From Bacteroidales bacterium (GTDB lineage Bacteria; Bacteroidota; Bacteroidia; Bacteroidales; UBA932): 64,000 bases of DNA. The first letter of the stretch is position 1, and each line of letters starts with the position of its first letter. The notes under the pieces are model-generated. The model was not told the origin of the DNA and ran no database searches. It saw only the letters and a list, made by a program, of their open reading frames with translations. The translations under genes were made by a program, and so were the position numbers. Positions 43,930-54,858 of the stretch are shown here, in pieces. Where the stretch lies: the NCBI GenBank assembly GCA_024693285.1, contig JAILLE010000013.1:1-64000 (forward strand), in the 5' to 3' direction.

Positions 43930-45129
43930 ATGAAAAAGAGCTTTATCATCGCTTTGATCGCGGTGGCTTTGATTCCCTCCGCGCTCTTCGCACAGCAGCC
44001 CAGGCCCCAGCTTCCTCAGGCTGACTATCAGTTCACTGTGATCAAGGAGAACCCTATTACCTCAATTAAGAACCAGGCCAGCTCAAGCACCTGCTGGTGC
44101 TTCTCAGCCATTGCTTTCCTCGAGTCCGAGATCATCAGGATCAAGGGCATCAAGGACGCGGCGCAGTATCCTGATCTTTCCGAGATGTATGTCGTTTCCC
44201 AGTCTTACAAAGACAGGGCTGACAAATACATCCGCCTTGACGGAGATCTTCGCTTCGGGCCCGGATCTGAGGCTGATGATGTGCTCCATGTGATTGAAGA
44301 TTACGGTATCGTTCCCCAGTCTGCCATGCCCGGCAAGCAGGCCCTTCCCAACCACGGTGAGATTGATGCCGTGACCAAGGCTTACGTCGAGACCATCAAC
44401 AAGAGGTCCGCTCGCGGAGTCTCCAAGACATGGAAGGCCGGCTTCGACGCCATGGTTGACAGCTTCTTCGGAGCTGCTCCTGCCACCTTCGAGGTCAACG
44501 GAAAGACCTACACTCCCGCTTCCTATAGGGATGAGCTTGGCATCGTTCCCGCTGACTATGTGACCCTCACCTCTTTCACTCATCATCCGTTCTACAAGCC
44601 TTTCGTCCTTGAGATCGGCGACAACTGGAGGGGAGATCCTTCCTACAACGTTCCTCTCGATGTGTTCATGGATGTTCTCAAGACCGCTGTCGAGAAGGGT
44701 TACACCGTCGCTTGGGGCTCGGATGTAAGTGAGGTTGGCTTCACCAGGAATGGAATCGGTGTCCTCGTCGACGCCAAGACTATCGCCACCACCGGCAGCG
44801 ACCAGGCCCGTTGGGTCGGCGCTGATCCCGCCCAGGCTCAGAAGGCTCCCGTGGAGATTCCCAAGGAGGTTGTCCCCACTCAGGAGTCCCGTCAGGAGGA
44901 GTTTGACAACAAGACTACTACTGACGACCACGGAATGCAGATCTACGGTATGGCCAAGGATCAGAACGGTACTCTCTACTACATGGTCAAGAACTCTTGG
45001 GGCGAGAGCGGCAAGTATAAGGGCATATGGTATGTGTCTGAGAATTTTGTCGCCGGCAAGTCCATGGACATAATGGTCCACAAGGACGCTATTTCCAAGG
45101 ATCTGAAGAAGAAGCTCGGAATCAACTAA
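43930..45129 (+). CDS. Exported C1B-type cysteine peptidase (bleomycin hydrolase/aminopeptidase C-like)
   Basis: A 399-residue papain-fold peptidase with signal peptide (ending ALFAQQ). The catalytic Cys is Cys 55 in KNQASSSTCWCFSA, His is in DDHGMQIYG and Asn in VKNSWGES. The spacing is of the aminopeptidase C/bleomycin hydrolase type, usually cytosolic enzymes; in Bacteroidota exported versions like this are common and act in the periplasm or outside. The extra Cys right after the catalytic Trp (TCWCFS) is unusual. pssA starts directly after its stop codon. Confidence 0.9.
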   Translation: MKKSFIIALIAVALIPSALFAQQPRPQLPQADYQFTVIKENPITSIKNQASSSTCWCFSAIAFLESEIIRIKGIKDAAQYPDLSEMYVVSQSYKDRADKYIRLDGDLRFGPGSEADDVLHVIEDYGIVPQSAMPGKQALPNHGEIDAVTKAYVETINKRSARGVSKTWKAGFDAMVDSFFGAAPATFEVNGKTYTPASYRDELGIVPADYVTLTSFTHHPFYKPFVLEIGDNWRGDPSYNVPLDVFMDVLKTAVEKGYTVAWGSDVSEVGFTRNGIGVLVDAKTIATTGSDQARWVGADPAQAQKAPVEIPKEVVPTQESRQEEFDNKTTTDDHGMQIYGMAKDQNGTLYYMVKNSWGESGKYKGIWYVSENFVAGKSMDIMVHKDAISKDLKKKLGIN

Positions 45130-45885
45130 ATGAATATCCGGAAGCACATTCCTGACTCTATCACCTCCATGAACCTCCTCTGCGGGGTCTTGGGGGTGAT
45201 TCTGACTTTGGGAGGACGTCCCGACCTGGGTTTCTTGATGATGATCCTCGGGGCGGTTTTTGACTTTTTCGATGGATTTGCCGCAAGGATGCTGAAGGCG
45301 TCGTCCGGCATCGGGAAAGAATTGGATTCTTTGGCTGACATGGTCAGTTTCGGAGTCTTGCCCTCGGTTTTGTTATACGTTTCTGGGGGTACGAATATCT
45401 TGTTCCTCAAGTATTTCCCGATTATACTGGCGGCATTCTCCGCACTTAGGCTGGCTAAGTTCAACCTTGATGAGAGGCAGCATTCGAGTTTCCTCGGATT
45501 GCCGACACCGGCCGCCGCGATGGTCTGTGGAGCCTTGGCTTGCTATGTGTTCCTTGTGCCGGACAGTTTCCTCGCTGCCTGGTGCGGTGGCCCGGTTTTC
45601 CTTCCGGTTCTGGCTCTGGCGCTTAGTTTACTCCTTGTCAGCGAGATTCCTATGTTCTCGATGAAGTTCGGAGCGGGTAAGGCCTCCAGGATTGATAACA
45701 TCAAGAGGATTATCTTCTTGGCCGTCACTTTGGTGGCTATAGTGCTTACCGTTGTGTTCCGTCAGCATTGGTCCCTGATCTTCCTGTCGGCTTTCTTAGG
45801 CTACATTATCATCAATCTCGCTTTCGTTTTCTGTCATTCTGAACAAAATGAATGTCATTCTGAACGAAGTGAAGAATCTCGATGA
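45130..45885 (+). CDS. pssA: CDP-diacylglycerol-serine O-phosphatidyltransferase, C-terminus from a repeat element
   Basis: PssA makes phosphatidylserine, the precursor of phosphatidylethanolamine. The 251-residue membrane protein has the CDP-alcohol phosphotransferase motif in a DFFDGFAARM ... ELDSLADMVSFGV arrangement (DGx2ARx8Gx3Dx3D-like) and about seven membrane helices. The last 17 codons, CHSEQNECHSERSEESR, are not part of the enzyme: they translate a repeat (45832-45895) and end at a stop inside it. Directly after the C1 peptidase; overlaps the next ATG by four bases. Confidence 0.92.
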   Translation: MNIRKHIPDSITSMNLLCGVLGVILTLGGRPDLGFLMMILGAVFDFFDGFAARMLKASSGIGKELDSLADMVSFGVLPSVLLYVSGGTNILFLKYFPIILAAFSALRLAKFNLDERQHSSFLGLPTPAAAMVCGALACYVFLVPDSFLAAWCGGPVFLPVLALALSLLLVSEIPMFSMKFGAGKASRIDNIKRIIFLAVTLVAIVLTVVFRQHWSLIFLSAFLGYIIINLAFVFCHSEQNECHSERSEESR

Positions 45886-45895
45886 ACGAAGTGAA
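45832..45895. repeat. REP-like repeat, two full copies and a partial copy
   Basis: TGTCATTCTGAAC-type units at 45832-45852 and 45853-45873 (21 bases each, two differences) and a shorter TGAACGAAGTGAA at 45883-45895. Translated it gives the CHSERSEESR-like peptide that is a known signature of dispersed repeats in many bacterial genomes. It spans the pssA stop and the next gene's start codon. The element is not from this operon; its copy number in the genome is unknown to me. Confidence 0.8.
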
Positions 45896-46526
45896 TAATC
45901 CTAAGACCATCCTCTATGTTCATGGAATGGGTGGGGGGAGAGACAGTCGTATCCCTTCCATCCTGAAGGAACTTTTAGGCCCCGGATATTCCATATTCAT
46001 AAAGACTTACGACTTTGATCCGGAGCTGGCGACTTCCCAACTTGCGGCATGGTCCTCAGAGGTCAAGCCCGATCTGGTGATAGGAGAGAGCATGGGAGCG
46101 ATTCACGCCGTCGCATTAAAGGGATATCCGCATCTTTTCGTGTCGCCCTCCCTAAACGCACCCATCTTTTTCAGGGTGATGGCCGCTATCGCATGGATTC
46201 CCGGGGTGACCAAGTTTTTTGATTGGTACTATCATCCGAAGGCCGGAGACAGACAGAAACTGCATTTCGCCAGGAAAACCCTCCTGAAGTGGCCGGCTAT
46301 CCGTCGGACCGCGTTGTTGAACACTCCGTTGAATGGGAGCGAGGATTATTTTCACGCTTTTTTCGGCACCAAAGACAAGTTCCGGCGCAGCGGGGTAGTC
46401 CTGATCAGGACATGGCGGAAATATTTCGGGGAAGGGTCCTGGACGATTTACGAGGGATCTCATTTCATGGAAGAGGAGTATATCCGGACTCTTCTGGTCC
46501 CGAAGATTCTTTCATTGTTGGATTGA
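45882..46526 (+). CDS. Small alpha/beta hydrolase, YqiA/UPF0227-like
   Basis: A 214-residue alpha/beta-hydrolase fold protein: N-terminal ILYVHGMGGGRDS (oxyanion region), nucleophile elbow IGESMGAIHA with Ser, and a possible catalytic His near the end (EGSHFMEEEY). Related to esterase YqiA; substrate unknown, no signal peptide. The ATG at 45882 and the next five codons come from the repeat element, so the original start may have been replaced; the homologous part begins near residue 8. Overlaps pssA by four bases. Confidence 0.78.
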   Translation: MNEVNNPKTILYVHGMGGGRDSRIPSILKELLGPGYSIFIKTYDFDPELATSQLAAWSSEVKPDLVIGESMGAIHAVALKGYPHLFVSPSLNAPIFFRVMAAIAWIPGVTKFFDWYYHPKAGDRQKLHFARKTLLKWPAIRRTALLNTPLNGSEDYFHAFFGTKDKFRRSGVVLIRTWRKYFGEGSWTIYEGSHFMEEEYIRTLLVPKILSLLD

Positions 46527-46532
46527 TTTTAT

Positions 46533-46540
46533 TAAATTCG
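46533..46540 (+). promoter_or_regulatory. Possible -7 box of the 260-residue lipoprotein gene
   Basis: TAAATTCG, with TTTC (3 of 4 bases) at the correct 19-base distance upstream. The TTG start is 23 bases after it. Confidence 0.35.
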
Positions 46541-46562
46541 CGGAGATTCAATCTTATTCGCT

Positions 46563-47345
46563 TTGAGACTTAAGTATCTGACTATCATCCTCGCTGCCCT
46601 GACGCTGTGTTTTTCCTGCGCCAGGCGTGTGGAGACAGGATATGACTCTATCGATTATGTCGATAAGCTTATGTCGGAATCTTACTCCTCACTCCAGAAG
46701 ATGGCCGCCCAGGTTGGGAACGCTGACGGTACGATAGTCCTTGTCGGTGATCCGATGCGTTGCGTGACAGTAAGTGAGACCATGATGGTTTTTGACGAGT
46801 TCGATAATGTCGACGCGAGACCTGTCAAAGACAGTTTGCCCGATTTCGCCGGGGAAACGCTTGTCTCGCTTATGGACTTTGCCAATCCGCCTTATGATTC
46901 CCTTCATTTGACTCCCGCTGATTCGCTATTCTTCCGTGAGTTGGCTGTCAGGAGCGCTCTTGCCGCCATGGATTCATCGGTGAATTGCAAAATCCTTGTG
47001 ATCTGTTCTCCCCAGCTGGCTATGAAAGGTACGGAAGACATACTGGATCTGTTCGGAAAGATAGGATGCAAGGTACCTGTCATCAGCTCTATTGACTCCA
47101 CGTTCTCGCTGCCGGAGGCTTGTTTCAAGGTAATGAGAGAGAAGAATATGTTCACCCACGACATAGCTCATCCGGTCGCGAGGTTGATGATGAATGTAGG
47201 TGGCGACATGTCCGCTTTCCCTACAGTGAAGACTTTCGATGAGAGCCTTGTCCCCGAGTATTTCGCGGACACGGTCGGCGTTTTCGCGCCGTACACATAT
47301 GTATCGCATGTACAAAATAAGCATATCTCCGGAAGAAATAGATAA
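46563..47345 (+). CDS. Lipoprotein of unknown function, TTG start
   Basis: A 260-residue lipoprotein: MRLKYLTIILAALTLCFSC, lipobox Cys 19. The rest is not recognised; it is rich in Asp/Ser and has several IVLVG/ILVIC strands alternating with helices, which may be a Rossmann-like fold. It begins with TTG at 46563, since no ATG/GTG gives a signal peptide. The next gene's start lies 37-46 bases before its stop, so the two overlap. Confidence 0.7.
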   Translation: MRLKYLTIILAALTLCFSCARRVETGYDSIDYVDKLMSESYSSLQKMAAQVGNADGTIVLVGDPMRCVTVSETMMVFDEFDNVDARPVKDSLPDFAGETLVSLMDFANPPYDSLHLTPADSLFFRELAVRSALAAMDSSVNCKILVICSPQLAMKGTEDILDLFGKIGCKVPVISSIDSTFSLPEACFKVMREKNMFTHDIAHPVARLMMNVGGDMSAFPTVKTFDESLVPEYFADTVGVFAPYTYVSHVQNKHISGRNR

Positions 47346-47976
47346 ATTGGAGCCTGGTTGTTTCTCAGGCAAGATCAAGGTTATAGACAGCATCGGGTTG
47401 GAATACTTCAGTGCTGTCCGTTATCTCAAGAGACAGAAGCTTCTTGGGTTCGACACTGAATCCAGACCCACGTTCTCCTCTGACCAGCCTCATTATGGCG
47501 TATCGCTTCTCCAGCTGTCTGGGCCGGAGAAGGCTTTCTTATTCAGAGTTAAGTTGTTAGGAGGAATACCAAGGCATTTGAGATCCATTCTCTCCGATGG
47601 AAAGATAATAAAGGTCGGGGCTGCTGTCAATGATGACGTGAGAGGTTTGGAGAAGCATCATGATTTCCCTCCAAGGGGATTCGTGGACTTGCAGAAGATT
47701 GTCTGGGAATATGGGATCAAGGATAAGGCTGTGAAGAAAATGGCGGCCATTATTCTCGGGATCAAGATATCAAAGACTCAGCAGCTTTCCAATTGGGAAG
47801 CGGAGACCTTGTCCGATGCGCAGAAATCCTATGCGGCGACTGACGCATGGGTCTGCAGGGAGATGTACCTCAAACTTATGGGCTCAAAGAAGAATCCCCT
47901 GACTCCGGAGCAGATGCTGCCTAATCCACCCAAGAACGTTGAGAATCATGACAAAGATAATCCTAAAGAAGGGTAG
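47308..47976 (+). CDS. RNase D-like 3'-5' exonuclease domain protein
   Basis: A 222-residue DEDD-superfamily exonuclease. Metal-binding residues are in GFDTESRP (motif I), KVGAAVNDDVRGL (motif II) and YAATDAWVCREMY (motif III, YxxxD form). No HRDC domain, so it is smaller than RNase D and closest to stand-alone exonucleases of Bacteroidota. The start at ATG 47308 (MYKISIS) is chosen; an ATG three codons earlier is possible. It overlaps the upstream lipoprotein by 38 bases and the downstream methyltransferase by 29. Confidence 0.88.
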   Translation: MYKISISPEEIDKLEPGCFSGKIKVIDSIGLEYFSAVRYLKRQKLLGFDTESRPTFSSDQPHYGVSLLQLSGPEKAFLFRVKLLGGIPRHLRSILSDGKIIKVGAAVNDDVRGLEKHHDFPPRGFVDLQKIVWEYGIKDKAVKKMAAIILGIKISKTQQLSNWEAETLSDAQKSYAATDAWVCREMYLKLMGSKKNPLTPEQMLPNPPKNVENHDKDNPKEG

Positions 47977-49144
47977 GGAGGAGTCATTGCTGAGATTCCA
48001 CCCATGGGTATTCTCGGGAGCTATAGCCCAGATTGCCGGACAGCCGGCGGAAGGGGACATAGTAGGAGTTTTCTCCCATGACGGATCTTTCCTCGCATAC
48101 GGTCACTATCAGATCGGCTCGATCGCGGTCAGAATCTTGAGTTTCGCTGGCGAGGATGTTCTCGGGGCTGATTTCTGGGTGAATATGATTCGTCGGGCTC
48201 TCTCAGTAAGGGAGGCTGCCGGTCTGGCTAACGGGCTTTCAACCAATTGTTTCCGACTGGTACATGGAGAAGGGGACGGCCTTCCCGGGCTTATTATCGA
48301 CTGGTACGATGGAGTTTGCGTCATGCAGGCCCATTCGGTGGGAATGTTTCGGGCTAAAGGAGCTATTTGTGAGGCTCTCCAGGTTGTTTTCGGGGATCGG
48401 CTGAAAGCTGTATATGACAAGAGTTCCGGCACGGCTCCTTTCAAAGCCGGACTGGATCTTGTGGATGGTTATCTTTTCAAGGCGGAGGGTTTCTCTGATG
48501 ATGAGCAGGTCGTCCTTGAGAACGGCAATAAGTTTTTCGTCAACTGGACAGAAGGCCAGAAAACCGGTTTCTTCCTGGACCAGAGGGAGAACAGAGCCCT
48601 TGTCGGAAAGTATTCCAAAGGCCGTAACGTGCTGAATCTCTTCTGTTATACGGGAGGTTTCTCAGTCTATGCCCTTGCCCAGGGCGCCTTACATGTCGAC
48701 TCTGTGGACAGTTCGAAAAAGGCTGTCGAGATGGTTGGCAGGAATATGGATCTTAACGGATTCGGGGAGTCGCTCCATGATGACATCTGCGCTGACGCCA
48801 TTGAGTTTTTGCGGGATGTCCCAGAAGATAAGTATGACTTGATGATTGTTGATCCGCCGGCTTTCGCTAAGCATCGCGGGGCGTTGTCAAATGCCTTGCG
48901 GGCATATCAGAGGCTTAATGCGGCGGCGATTTCCAAAGTTGCCCCTGGCGGTTTGGTTTTCACTTTCAGCTGCTCCCAAGTGGTTGATAAAGAGGCGTTC
49001 TCACTAGCTGTTTTCTCCGCGGCGGCACAGACCGGGCGTTCGGTCAGGATTCTTGACAGGCTTAATCAGCCAGCGGACCATTCCGTCAATATCTACCACC
49101 CTGAGGGGGAATACTTGAAAGGTCTCCTTTTGTACGTGGAATGA
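47948..49144 (+). CDS. Class I SAM-dependent rRNA methyltransferase, RlmI-like
   Basis: A 398-residue protein with an N-terminal PUA domain (HPWVFSGAI) and a C-terminal AdoMet methyltransferase: LNLFCYTGGFSVYAL (SAM loop), DSVDSSKKAVE and the catalytic IVDPPAF. It belongs to the RlmI group that makes 5-methylcytosine in 23S rRNA, although no test of the target is possible here. ATG 47948 gives MTKIILKKGREES; a TTG three codons upstream is also in frame. Overlaps the exonuclease by 29 bases. Confidence 0.9.
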   Translation: MTKIILKKGREESLLRFHPWVFSGAIAQIAGQPAEGDIVGVFSHDGSFLAYGHYQIGSIAVRILSFAGEDVLGADFWVNMIRRALSVREAAGLANGLSTNCFRLVHGEGDGLPGLIIDWYDGVCVMQAHSVGMFRAKGAICEALQVVFGDRLKAVYDKSSGTAPFKAGLDLVDGYLFKAEGFSDDEQVVLENGNKFFVNWTEGQKTGFFLDQRENRALVGKYSKGRNVLNLFCYTGGFSVYALAQGALHVDSVDSSKKAVEMVGRNMDLNGFGESLHDDICADAIEFLRDVPEDKYDLMIVDPPAFAKHRGALSNALRAYQRLNAAAISKVAPGGLVFTFSCSQVVDKEAFSLAVFSAAAQTGRSVRILDRLNQPADHSVNIYHPEGEYLKGLLLYVE

Positions 49145-49176
49145 TTGTCATTTCGAGCTTGTAGAGAAATCTTTTG
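49145..49176 (+). repeat. Degenerate repeat element next to the tRNA-Cys promoter
   Basis: GTCATTTCGAGC..GTAGAGAAATCTTTTGG: resembles the dispersed GTCATTTCGAGCGAAGC-type repeat of many bacterial genomes, here degraded. Its 3' end supplies the TTTG box of the tRNA-Cys promoter. One copy only in this window, so the identification is tentative. Confidence 0.5.
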
Positions 49177-49203
49177 GAAATCAAAAAAAACTACCTATCT
49201 TTG
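49173..49203 (+). promoter_or_regulatory. Bacteroidota-type promoter of tRNA-Cys
   Basis: TTTG at 49173-49176, exactly 19 bases, TATCTTTG at 49196-49203, ten bases before the mature tRNA start. Confidence 0.82.
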
Positions 49204-49213
49204 TAATCCACCT

Positions 49214-49284
49214 GGTGCTTTGGCCGAGCGGTTAGGCACAGGTCTGCAAAACCTGGGACAGCGGTTCGATTCCGCTAGGCACCT
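49214..49284 (+). tRNA. tRNA-Cys (anticodon GCA)
   Basis: A 71-base cloverleaf: acceptor GGTGCTT/AGGCACC, short D stem GCC/GGC, anticodon stem CAGGT/ACCTG with loop CTGCAAA (anticodon GCA), T arm AGCGG-TTCGATT-CCGCT, discriminator T. CCA not encoded. Confidence 0.95.
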
Positions 49285-49285
49285 C

Positions 49286-49324
49286 AAAAAGAGAGACACA
49301 GCGATAAGCCGTGTCTCTCTTTTT
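49286..49324 (+). terminator. Terminator of tRNA-Cys
   Basis: AAAAAGAGAGACAC (from 49286) pairs with GTGTCTCTCTTTTT (to 49324), perfect 14-bp stem with T-run. Confidence 0.9.
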
Positions 49325-49341
49325 GGGTGCCCTATTATTCA

Positions 49342-49413
49342 TTGAGGGGCGTTCCCCTCAAACTCCCTGAACTCGCCTTCGGCTCGAACGATAGATAGTC
49401 GGCATCAGCCGAC
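49342..49413. other. Structured non-coding stretch with several hairpins
   Basis: Between the tRNA-Cys terminator and the glycosidase stop: TTGAGGGG-CGTT-CCCCTCAA (49342-49361, perfect 8 bp), a CGCCTTCGGCTCG-type inverted segment near 49373-49385, and GTCGGC-ATCA-GCCGAC (49398-49413). No open frame. It does not look like a normal terminator; may be a REP/BIME-type repeat. Confidence 0.5.
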
Positions 49414-49465
49414 CGGCCGGGACGGGACTTTGCGTGAGCACTTTTTTCGACCTTGCCCGGAAAGG

Positions 49466-51466
49466 TTATAGCTTGACCGAAATTGTGGCTCCAGAAGTGA
49501 ATTTGTAGGTCTTGGAAGTTCCGTTGAGGTGGTTTGTGAGTCGTAGCTCAAGTTTGTCTCCAGTCGTACGGCTAACCTCCAGGTCAAAATCTCCTCCTAA
49601 AGCACGTATGTGCTTGAGGGCCATTTGGTTCCAGCCTTCAGCAAGGCGTGGCGTCACAGTGAATGAGCGGAACCCGGTCGGGCGTATTCCGAACATTCCC
49701 TCGGTGATGACCCTGCAATATAGGCCGCTCTCGGCGGAGAGATGTCTTTGCGATCCCTCCGGCCAAGCCTCAATCGGATATGGGACGTGATCCCCAAGCA
49801 AGCGGCGAGTAGAGTAATAGTTCATGAAATCACCTGCTGTCTTGGTGTCTCCGGCGATATACATTCCCCTCAAAGAATACAACGTGGAACGGTCCCAGAA
49901 TGTCTCGCTGCCCTGCTGTGTCAGGAGGCCGTCCTTAGTCATCAGTTTGTCTGAAGTCAAGGCGGCTATAGTTCCTTCTGCCCTGTCAAGGATGCCGACA
50001 ATCAGTGGCATACATATCCAGGAGCGAAGCACATCGTTTCCGTCGTAATAACGGTAAGTGTGGAAGCCTTGGACATCAGCCCCGAAGTAGGCCTCGATTG
50101 CCTTTGCCAGTTTGTCTGCTCTTGAGTTGTAAAGCTTTGACAATGAGGCTCCTTTGCCGAGTTCTTTGGCGAGAAAAGCCGCTGAACGCAGTCCGTCATA
50201 ATAAAGCGTTGAAGTGCATAGGTTGGCGTCACCCGAAGGGAATCGGCCCTCCAGCTCATCAGAATCTGAGAGCACGACTCCGTCAGCGTTGAGTTTCCTG
50301 TGGCAATATTCAAGGCACCACTCGATGAGAGGCCAAAGCTGCTCTGCCTCAGCCCTGTCGCCCTTCTCTAAGGCATAGCGGGAGGCTCCGTGAGCGATCA
50401 TCGCGGCGTCGCCCCTGTCTCCGGCTCCGTCCCAGATGTCGATTCCCTCGGCGATAATCGAGCTTGGAATAGGTTTGTATTCCGGGTTCATGAAACGGGC
50501 GAAATGCATGTAGGAGTTAAGAGCGGAATTGTCGCCCTTCCAGTATCCCAGGAATGGGAAGAAGGGGTTGACATATTCCGCCTGGTCATTGGCCCAGATA
50601 GCCGCATAGTAGGACTCTCCGCCCGGGCCGTGCATGTAGCCTCCGGCGGTTTTGAATATGCTCTCGGAGGCCCTTATTTTCGCGAAACGGAACTCCCTGT
50701 CTATCACGTCGTCAGGCGTGTCAAGGACGAGGTTGCCGTCAACTGTCGAAAGATAGTCAATACGGGCGGCCAGCTCGGCCTCGAGATCCGGCTCGATCAT
50801 TTTCTCTCCGACACGATATGCCTGGAAACATGCTCCGAAGCTTACTTTCTCCCCGGAGGCAAGTTTGAATGAACCGTCCCCTATGATGTCTCCTCGAATA
50901 ATATAAGAGCCAGTCACTCCTTTCTCCGCCGGAGTCGTGAACACCTGCGAGAATGAAGGAATATACACGGTTATATCCTTGTCGGTAATGTTCTCAATTT
51001 CATATACTTCCCCCATCAATGGCTTGTCTGTTGAGGGGAAGATTTCGCGGACTATCTTGACAATAGGTGTCGGTACCACACCCGGGCGTGTCCTGCTGGA
51101 GACAAAGGTGCTGGCGACTTCCATATATCCGTCCAGCTTGACTTCTTCCACTTTCTCCATCGCCAACGAATAACCGTTGACGCTCACCAAAGACGGGATA
51201 TCCACACCCATCCTGTGCATCAGGCTGGCGTGAGTGTTATTCGGGATCGTGCGGAGCATAGGAAATACCAAGGATCTCTCGCTGTGGAAAGATTTGTCAG
51301 ATCCGACTCCCCATCGAAGAACGAACGCCATTTGCTCACCACTCATCTCGATATGGTCCTCGTAGGGGGTGTTAGCGTCCGAAGGAGTGAGTATTATGCC
51401 ATTTCCGTTGGGGGAGAGAGTCCAAAGCGCCAGTGACTGAAGTAATGTGGCTATCAATAGTCTCAT
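49466..51466 (-). CDS. Secreted six-hairpin glycosidase, unassigned family
   Basis: A 666-residue protein with an N-terminal hydrophobic segment (MRLLIATLLQSLALW), a beta-rich first third, and an alpha/alpha barrel (about residues 230-600) recognised by IRASESIFKTAGGYMHGPGG, IWDGAGDRGDAAMIAHGA, EGRFPSGDANLCTSTLYY and YPIEAWPEGSQRHLSAES. Glu and Asp residues in these loops could be catalytic. It fits the six-hairpin glycosidase superfamily (GH63/GH78/GH95-like), but I cannot say which family. Divergent from the LacZ-type gene, with 126 bases between, so shared control is plausible. A surface-sugar or plant-glycan substrate is an inference only. Confidence 0.75.
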   Translation of the reverse strand: MRLLIATLLQSLALWTLSPNGNGIILTPSDANTPYEDHIEMSGEQMAFVLRWGVGSDKSFHSERSLVFPMLRTIPNNTHASLMHRMGVDIPSLVSVNGYSLAMEKVEEVKLDGYMEVASTFVSSRTRPGVVPTPIVKIVREIFPSTDKPLMGEVYEIENITDKDITVYIPSFSQVFTTPAEKGVTGSYIIRGDIIGDGSFKLASGEKVSFGACFQAYRVGEKMIEPDLEAELAARIDYLSTVDGNLVLDTPDDVIDREFRFAKIRASESIFKTAGGYMHGPGGESYYAAIWANDQAEYVNPFFPFLGYWKGDNSALNSYMHFARFMNPEYKPIPSSIIAEGIDIWDGAGDRGDAAMIAHGASRYALEKGDRAEAEQLWPLIEWCLEYCHRKLNADGVVLSDSDELEGRFPSGDANLCTSTLYYDGLRSAAFLAKELGKGASLSKLYNSRADKLAKAIEAYFGADVQGFHTYRYYDGNDVLRSWICMPLIVGILDRAEGTIAALTSDKLMTKDGLLTQQGSETFWDRSTLYSLRGMYIAGDTKTAGDFMNYYSTRRLLGDHVPYPIEAWPEGSQRHLSAESGLYCRVITEGMFGIRPTGFRSFTVTPRLAEGWNQMALKHIRALGGDFDLEVSRTTGDKLELRLTNHLNGTSKTYKFTSGATISVKL

Positions 51467-51496
51467 GTCTTGTGGTTTTTAGAGAATCATTAAACA

Positions 51497-51504
51497 CAAA
51501 TATA
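51497..51504 (-). promoter_or_regulatory. -7 box of the glycosidase gene
   Basis: TATATTTG on the minus strand, 30 bases before the ATG at 51466. No TTTG at the usual distance. Confidence 0.5.
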
Positions 51505-51527
51505 ACGAATATGTCCCTCATTTTAAT

Positions 51528-51535
51528 TAATTTTG
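51528..51535 (+). promoter_or_regulatory. -7 box of the beta-galactosidase gene
   Basis: TAATTTTG on the plus strand, 57 bases before the ATG at 51593. It and the opposite -7 box are only 23 bases apart, so the two promoters overlap. Confidence 0.5.
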
Positions 51536-51583
51536 TATGGATAGCCACATAATTTTAGGACATAAATCGGAAGTAACTGATAA

Positions 51584-54757
<3,174 letters not shown>

Positions 54758-54773
54758 TATAATCCAATAAGAC

Positions 54774-54840
54774 AAAAGAATACCCCGGTTCCCATTTGCC
54801 CGGATAGGGCGCGAAGCGTAGGGAACCGGGGTATTCTTTT
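54774..54840. terminator. Bidirectional 20-bp terminator between beta-galactosidase and glyA
   Basis: A perfect 20-base arm at 54774-54793 pairs with 54821-54840, starting AAAAGAATACCCC and ending GGGGTATTCTTTT. The 27-base loop has its own small GCCC-GGATA-GGGC stem (54798-54810). A-run on one side and T-run on the other suit both convergent genes. Confidence 0.93.
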
Positions 54841-54858
54841 GCCTTACTGGCACTTGGA

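Noticed and set aside
44104..45147. Minus-strand open frame (347 codons) opposite the C1 peptidase gene
   Set aside because: An antisense frame caused by biased codons; the plus-strand peptidase has a signal peptide and catalytic triad.
45832..45900. Insertion sequence or transposon end
   Set aside because: No transposase gene or terminal inverted repeats are present; the units are short tandem copies of a REP-type repeat.
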